Positions 59,551 through 64,000 of a stretch of DNA of 64,000 bases are shown here, piece by piece (the first letter of the stretch is position 1; each line of letters opens with the position of its first letter). The DNA is from an uncultured Clostridia bacterium (GTDB taxonomy: Bacteria > Bacillota > Clostridia > Christensenellales > Borkfalkiaceae): assembly GCA_944363645.1 (NCBI GenBank), contig CALVUR010000003.1, positions 62,001 through 126,000 of the forward strand, written 5' to 3'. Made by a program: the position numbers and the translations under genes. The notes under the pieces are model-generated. The model made no database searches. It was not told the origin of the DNA and saw only the letters and a program-made list of their open reading frames with translations.

Positions 59551-61029
59551 TTACAAGGTTACGCCCGTCTTAAATAATGCGATTTCCCTTGTGTTGTTAA
59601 TTTCATTTTTAGTTTTTTCACCGCTTGCAACACGGCAAACGTAATCGATCAATTGTTGTAATTTTTCTTCGAAACTTGCGCCTTCAACAATGTCGCCAGC
59701 GTTAAAGTCTATCCAATTTTTCTTATGCTGAGAAAGTGCAGTGTTTGTGGATACTTTAACCGTTGGTACAAAGCCACCAAAAGGCGTACCTCTACCCGTT
59801 GTAAACAGCACCATATGACAGCCTGCGCATGCTAAATTGGTTACCGCAACCATGTCGTTGCCCGGCCCGTTTAACAAGTTTAAGCCCGTGCTATTTAACT
59901 GACCGCCGTCGAAAACTACCCCGCAAACGGTACTATTGCCCGACTTTTGGGTACAACCGAGTGATTTGTCTTCGAGAGTGGATATACCGCCAGCCTTGTT
60001 GCCCGGGGACGGGTTTTCATAACAAGGTTGACCATTTTTTTCGTAGTAATATTTAAAGTCGTTTATGAGTTTTACGATTTCGTCAAAGATTTGTTGGTCT
60101 TTTGCCCTTGCCATTAAAAGGGTTTCAGCACCGAACATTTCGGGGACTTCGGTAAGCACCGTTGTGCCGTTTATTGATGCCATATAATCGCTAAACCTAC
60201 CTAAAAGTGGGTTTGCAGTAATACCAGATAAGCCGTCAGAGCCACCACATTTTAAGCCCACTTTGATTTGGCTTAATAAAACGTCTTCACGCTTATCGGT
60301 CTTACATGCTTCGTAAAGTTTTTCCAAGCGATTTACGCCTTCAACGATTTCGTCTTCTACGTCTTGAGCAATTAAAAATTCAACACGTTCCGCATCGTAA
60401 TCCCCTAAAGTTTCCTTAAAAACGTCCATACGGTTGTTTTCACAGCCAAGACCTAACACCAAAAGGCCACCAGCGTTGGGGTGCTTCACCATTTGTTGAA
60501 GCAATTTTTTTGTCCTTTCATGGTCTTCGCCCACTTGAGAACAACCATAAGGGTGTGTAAAGGTGTAAACACCTTCAACATACTCTAAATTAGGATGTTT
60601 TTGGTTGAAACGATTAACGATTTCCTTTGCCTGTGCGTTTACGCAACCAACTGTTGGAATTACCCAAAGTTCGTTTCTTATACCAACAAGCCCGTTTTTA
60701 CGCTTATACGCTTTTACGGTTGGTACTTTATCAGTTTTTAAATTTGGTGTTTCAACAGGGTTATAAGTGTATTCAAGTTCACCACTTAAATCTGTTTTTA
60801 AGTTTTGAAGGTGAACGTGCTCGCCAACGGCGATATCACGTGTTGCGCTACCGATAACTTGACCATATTTAATAACCTTTTCGCCAGCCTTGATGGGCTT
60901 TATGCAAAACTTATGGCCACGTGTGATGTCTTCTAACAAAGTAACGCCGTCAATAACCTCACCTTTTACTAAACCTGTAAGTGCAACTGAAACGTTATCG
61001 TTTGGGGAAATGATAATAGATTTTTTCAT
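59551..61029 (-). CDS. uxaA: Altronate dehydratase
   Basis: Dehydrates D-altronate to 2-keto-3-deoxygluconate. 492 residues. An N-terminal SAF domain (1-95, NDNVSVALTGLVKGEVIDGV) is followed by the GD/altronate dehydratase domain with GYKRKNGLVGIRNELWVIPT-type opening, GLKCGGSDGLSG (iron-binding cysteine), TTGRGTPFGG and VSTNTALSQHKKNWIDFNAG. Full length. The ribosome binding site is weak, 12 bases after the uxaB stop, suggesting coupled translation. Confidence 0.97.
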   Translation of the reverse strand: MKKSIIISPNDNVSVALTGLVKGEVIDGVTLLEDITRGHKFCIKPIKAGEKVIKYGQVIGSATRDIAVGEHVHLQNLKTDLSGELEYTYNPVETPNLKTDKVPTVKAYKRKNGLVGIRNELWVIPTVGCVNAQAKEIVNRFNQKHPNLEYVEGVYTFTHPYGCSQVGEDHERTKKLLQQMVKHPNAGGLLVLGLGCENNRMDVFKETLGDYDAERVEFLIAQDVEDEIVEGVNRLEKLYEACKTDKREDVLLSQIKVGLKCGGSDGLSGITANPLLGRFSDYMASINGTTVLTEVPEMFGAETLLMARAKDQQIFDEIVKLINDFKYYYEKNGQPCYENPSPGNKAGGISTLEDKSLGCTQKSGNSTVCGVVFDGGQLNSTGLNLLNGPGNDMVAVTNLACAGCHMVLFTTGRGTPFGGFVPTVKVSTNTALSQHKKNWIDFNAGDIVEGASFEEKLQQLIDYVCRVASGEKTKNEINNTREIALFKTGVTL

Positions 61030-61041
61030 TTTAACTATAAA

Positions 61042-62481
61042 TTATCTGTTTGCTAAATAGTTTTGTAAAGCCTTTCTCATACCGAGTTCACACATTTCTT
61101 TAATTGCGTTTGCAACGAAAGCAACGTTTTCTTCGGTGGCAAGTTTTTCTTGCCAAATGTCTTCACGAGAAAGTGCAGATTTTGCGACTTGTGTATAGTC
61201 GCCATTTTTCCAAACTTCCTGCCAGAATTCCAAAAATTCCGGGTTATCGCTTAACTTGATTTCTTCTTCACCACGTTTGCCTTTATAAAAGACTGTCATT
61301 GCGGCAAACGAGAATAAAATATCGGTTGGAACTTTGCCAAATTTATTGACGTAGTCGGCATATGTACCTAATAAACGTGTTCTAAACTTGGTTGTAGAGT
61401 TGAGTGCGATAGACATAAGTTCGTGCCTGATGTATGGGTTTTCAAACCTTTCTAAAACGCTGTCAGCAAACTTTTTGCATTCTTCTGCGGAAAGTTTAAC
61501 CGTTGGTGAGATTGTTTCATACATAAGGTTTTGAACGAATTTTCTTACGTCAACATCGGTAACGCTTTCCCTTACTGTGTCAATACCGCACATGTAAGCG
61601 ATAGGAACCATACCGGTGTGCGCACCGTTTAAAAGTTTAACCTTTCTTTCTTTATAAGGTTTGATATCTGGAACGAATAAAACATTTAAGCCTGTCTTGT
61701 CGGCAGGAAGTAATTTGTGTACAACTTCTTCTTCCTTTAAAACCCAAAGGTGGAAGGCTTCTGCCTTTACAACGTTGTTGTCGGTAAAGCCTGTTTCTTC
61801 ATAAATTTCTTGAACGGTATCCCTTGGGAAGCCAGGAACGATCCTATCAACCAAAGTATCGGTATAATGGTTTGCATTTTCAACCCATGCGGTAAACTTT
61901 TCGTCGTTATAGCACAAGTTTGCAAGTTTGATAAGAATCTTTTTGAGTTCTGTACCGTTGTTATCGATAAGTTCGCAAGGAACGATTGCAAGACCTTTGT
62001 CCATTGCACCGTTAAAGTGAACATATCTTCTGTGTAAAAGTGCGAGTAATTTGCCAGGGAAACTTTTTGGACAAACTGAATGGTCAGTGTCGGTTTCGTC
62101 AAAAGCGATACCTGCTTCGGTGGTGTTAGAAATAATTACTTGTAAATCTTCGCTTTCACCGTATTTTAAAAACTCTTCATATTGGGTAAAAGGATTGATA
62201 AAGTCGCCCAATACGTCGATTATCTGCCTTGTTTTAACTTTTTGACCATCGATAAGACCTTCTAAACAAACGGTGTATAAACCATCTTGTTTTCTCAATT
62301 CATCTAATCTGCCAAAGGGCATTGGTTGAACAACAACTACGTTAGAATTTATTGCGCCCTTGTCGTTTAAGTCTTGTAAAATCCATTCAACGAAAGCCCT
62401 TAAAAAGTTGCCTTCGCCAAATTGCATAATTTTGATTGGTCTTTTAACAGTTTTATAATTTTGTCCGTTAAGTTGTAACAT
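61042..62481 (-). CDS. uxaB: Tagaturonate reductase
   Basis: NADH-dependent reduction of D-tagaturonate to D-altronate. 479 residues, a long-chain mannitol-dehydrogenase-type fold. The NAD-binding opening is IMQFGEGNFLRAFVEWIL (about 18-35); EAFHLWVLKEE and the catalytic KLLNGAHTGMVPIAYMCG segment (about 278-296) are present. With uxaC and uxaA it completes the path from galacturonate to 2-keto-3-deoxygluconate; the fructuronate branch (uxuA/uxuB) is not in the window. Confidence 0.97.
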   Translation of the reverse strand: MLQLNGQNYKTVKRPIKIMQFGEGNFLRAFVEWILQDLNDKGAINSNVVVVQPMPFGRLDELRKQDGLYTVCLEGLIDGQKVKTRQIIDVLGDFINPFTQYEEFLKYGESEDLQVIISNTTEAGIAFDETDTDHSVCPKSFPGKLLALLHRRYVHFNGAMDKGLAIVPCELIDNNGTELKKILIKLANLCYNDEKFTAWVENANHYTDTLVDRIVPGFPRDTVQEIYEETGFTDNNVVKAEAFHLWVLKEEEVVHKLLPADKTGLNVLFVPDIKPYKERKVKLLNGAHTGMVPIAYMCGIDTVRESVTDVDVRKFVQNLMYETISPTVKLSAEECKKFADSVLERFENPYIRHELMSIALNSTTKFRTRLLGTYADYVNKFGKVPTDILFSFAAMTVFYKGKRGEEEIKLSDNPEFLEFWQEVWKNGDYTQVAKSALSREDIWQEKLATEENVAFVANAIKEMCELGMRKALQNYLANR

Positions 62482-62501
62482 AATTACTCCCTTTCAAAAA
62501 A

Positions 62502-63602
62502 TTATTTTTTTGTTTTTATAACTTCTTCGGTTTCCTTATCGAAAAGGTAAACACTTGAATAAGGAATAGCAAAAGTGAAATTTGTATCGATTTCTGGTGT
62601 AAAGTGTGGGTCGATTTTTAAAATGGTCTTAATGCCGTCAATGTCGGCGTAAACGTTTGTGTTGTCGCCTAAAAGTTCGGTGAGTTCTACCATAGAATCG
62701 ATAACGTAAGAATTTTCAACGTTGTCGATGTTAGGAAGTTTAATTGCTTCTGGTCTAAAACCAAATACGACTTCTTTGCCTTCGTATTTTTGAAGTTCTT
62801 CATCGCCCAAAACGTGCGCAATATCAATTACTGTTTCGCCAAAGATAAATTTAGCATCTTGGATAACGCCAGAAATGAAGTTCATAGGTGGTTCACCGAT
62901 AAATCCTGCAACGAACATATTTACAGGTTCAAAATAAAGTTCATATGGTGTACCAACTTGTTGAATGTAACCTTCTTTCATAACTACGATTCTGTCAGCC
63001 ATGGTCATGGCTTCTGTTTGGTCGTGTGTTACGTAGATGGTTGTTGCGCCCGTTTCACGGTGAATTTGTGTGATTTCAGAACGCATGGTAACACGTTGTT
63101 TTGCGTCGAGGTTTGATAATGGTTCGTCCATTAAGAAAACGCCTACTTTACGAATAATTGCACGACCAACCGCAACACGTTGACGTTGACCGCCAGAAAG
63201 TTGACGAGGTTTTCTGTCTAAATATTCGGTTAAACCCAAAATCTTTGCAGTTGCGTAAACCCTTTCTTCGATAACGTCTTCGTCAACACCTTGAAGTGTA
63301 AGACTGAATGCAAGATTTTCATAAACGGACATATGTGGATAAAGTGCATAACTTTGGAAAACCATTGCTATTTTTCTTTCTCTTGGGCCTTTATCGTTAC
63401 ATAATACGCCGTCAATATAGAATTCGCCCTTTGAAATATCTTCTAAACCGGCAATCATACGTAAAGTTGTTGACTTACCGCAACCAGAAGGGCCAACGAA
63501 AACAATAAACTCACCTTTTTCAATTTCAAGGTTAAAGTTATGTACGGCGTGGAAACCGTTTGGGTAGATTTTGTTGATGTCTTTCAAAACAAGGTATGAC
63601 AT
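62502..63602 (-). CDS. Second MsmX/UgpC-type sugar ABC transporter ATPase
   Basis: A 366-residue ATPase with Walker A GPSGCGKST (37-45), signature LSGGQRQRVAVG, Walker B VFLMDEP, H-loop THDQTEA and a C-terminal OB-type domain. QSYALYPHMSV keeps the usual proline, unlike the paralogue at 49207. No permease or binding protein accompanies it here, so it may energise several importers from within the uronate operon. It is placed 20 bases before uxaB. Confidence 0.96.
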   Translation of the reverse strand: MSYLVLKDINKIYPNGFHAVHNFNLEIEKGEFIVFVGPSGCGKSTTLRMIAGLEDISKGEFYIDGVLCNDKGPRERKIAMVFQSYALYPHMSVYENLAFSLTLQGVDEDVIEERVYATAKILGLTEYLDRKPRQLSGGQRQRVAVGRAIIRKVGVFLMDEPLSNLDAKQRVTMRSEITQIHRETGATTIYVTHDQTEAMTMADRIVVMKEGYIQQVGTPYELYFEPVNMFVAGFIGEPPMNFISGVIQDAKFIFGETVIDIAHVLGDEELQKYEGKEVVFGFRPEAIKLPNIDNVENSYVIDSMVELTELLGDNTNVYADIDGIKTILKIDPHFTPEIDTNFTFAIPYSSVYLFDKETEEVIKTKK

Positions 63603-63734
63603 ATTTTCTCTCTCGCTATATTTTATTATATTGATTTAGTCTTTCGACTTTAAAAGTATTTGCCTAAGGCTTTTTAGGTTACCGCCCAAAAAAGGACAAT
63701 GACCAAATAAAATTAAATAAAACTTACTGAAAAA

Positions 63735-64000
63735 TTATTTGAGTTCGGAATTTTTAATACCGTCCATATCGGTAAATGTTTGGTTTTCACCGCACATACC
63801 CCAAATGAAGGTGTAGCCACGAGTACCAACACCGCTGTGGATGGACCAACTTGGTGAGATAACTGCTTGTTCGTTGTGCATAAAGATATGACGTGTTTCG
63901 TCCTTTGTGCCCATAAGGTGTACAACGAAGTCTTCTGGACCTAAGTTAAAGTAAAGGTAAACTTCCATACGTCTTTCATGTGTATGACATGGCATAGTGT
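63735..64000 (-). CDS. kduI: 5-dehydro-4-deoxy-D-glucuronate isomerase, C-terminal part
   Basis: Isomerises the unsaturated uronate released from pectin lyase products. Only the last 88 or so codons are in the window; the gene continues past 64000. The cupin metal ligands [16 protein letters not shown] (two histidines and the glutamate) and [20 protein letters not shown] are the KduI signature. The ATG at 63993-63995 is internal (part of the MPCHTH motif), not the start. It is the upstream gene of the uronate operon. Confidence 0.95.
   Translation of the reverse strand, partial: TMPCHTHERRMEVYLYFNLGPEDFVVHLMGTKDETRHIFMHNEQAVISPSWSIHSGVGTRGYTFIWGMCGENQTFTDMDGIKNSELK

Noticed and set aside
49207-63602. 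Idea that the two ABC ATPase genes are a recent duplication
   Set aside because: They differ throughout (for example QNYALYGHMTV versus QSYALYPHMSV, and in length), so divergence is old.

Overview
The window is AT-rich, uses the standard code (TAA, TGA and ordinary AGGAGG-type ribosome binding sites) and carries the Gram-positive gene order rpsB-tsf-pyrH-frr-uppS-cdsA-dxr-rseP, many lipobox lipoproteins, MsmX-type sugar ABC transporters and no outer-membrane genes. This fits an uncultured, probably gut-dwelling, plant-polysaccharide-degrading member of the Bacillota (Clostridia-like). No rRNA, tRNA, CRISPR array, phage or transposase gene was seen. The first gene (lepA) and the last gene (kduI) run off the window edges.

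Layout. 0-6.5 kb: lepA, a glycerophosphodiesterase, a GH2 glycosidase, and a lipoprotein with an RsgI-like domain. 6.8-20.7 kb: cell-envelope functions (BspA-type LRR lipoprotein, YcxB-like membrane proteins, cardiolipin-synthase-like PLD protein, VanW-like protein, an XRE regulator with a two-component system, a three-gene lipoprotein / Lgt-like / beta-propeller operon, a YhhN family protein). 20.8-26.6 kb: a stand-alone FakA-like domain, a cytoplasmic GH3 beta-glucosidase and a lipoprotein pullulanase. 27-35 kb: the translation / isoprenoid / phospholipid housekeeping cluster. 35-37 kb: a polysaccharide deacetylase and an AraC regulator. 37-45 kb: a large secreted PL9 pectate lyase with a partner lipoprotein that holds a very recent 414-bp tandem duplication, then the membrane subunits of a sodium-pumping decarboxylase. 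45-64 kb: a pectin utilisation region.

The pectin genes form a pathway. The secreted PL9 lyase cuts polygalacturonate outside. An LplB/LplC-type ABC importer with an oversized 707-residue binding lipoprotein takes up oligomers. GH105, GH28 and CE8 enzymes that lack signal peptides finish the job in the cytoplasm. KduI, UxaC, UxaB and UxaA carry the uronates towards 2-keto-3-deoxygluconate. Four unrecognised small membrane proteins, each with about four membrane segments, sit inside the importer operon around its ATPase and are candidates for an undescribed accessory module.

The most striking signal is a dispersed DNA element of about 37 bp with a conserved GATAA-CGGGC-TTATAG core. I found 23 copies: 15 between genes, often abutting stop codons and shaped like terminators, and 8 inside unrelated protein genes, where each orientation is always read in the same single frame. 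Where family knowledge allows a check (GH2 and Dxr), the in-gene copies seem to replace native sequence rather than insert into it. In-gene copies are confined to 3-30 kb and are missing from the pectin genes. A second, rarer motif with a CATGTGTGAGTTTT core is also present.
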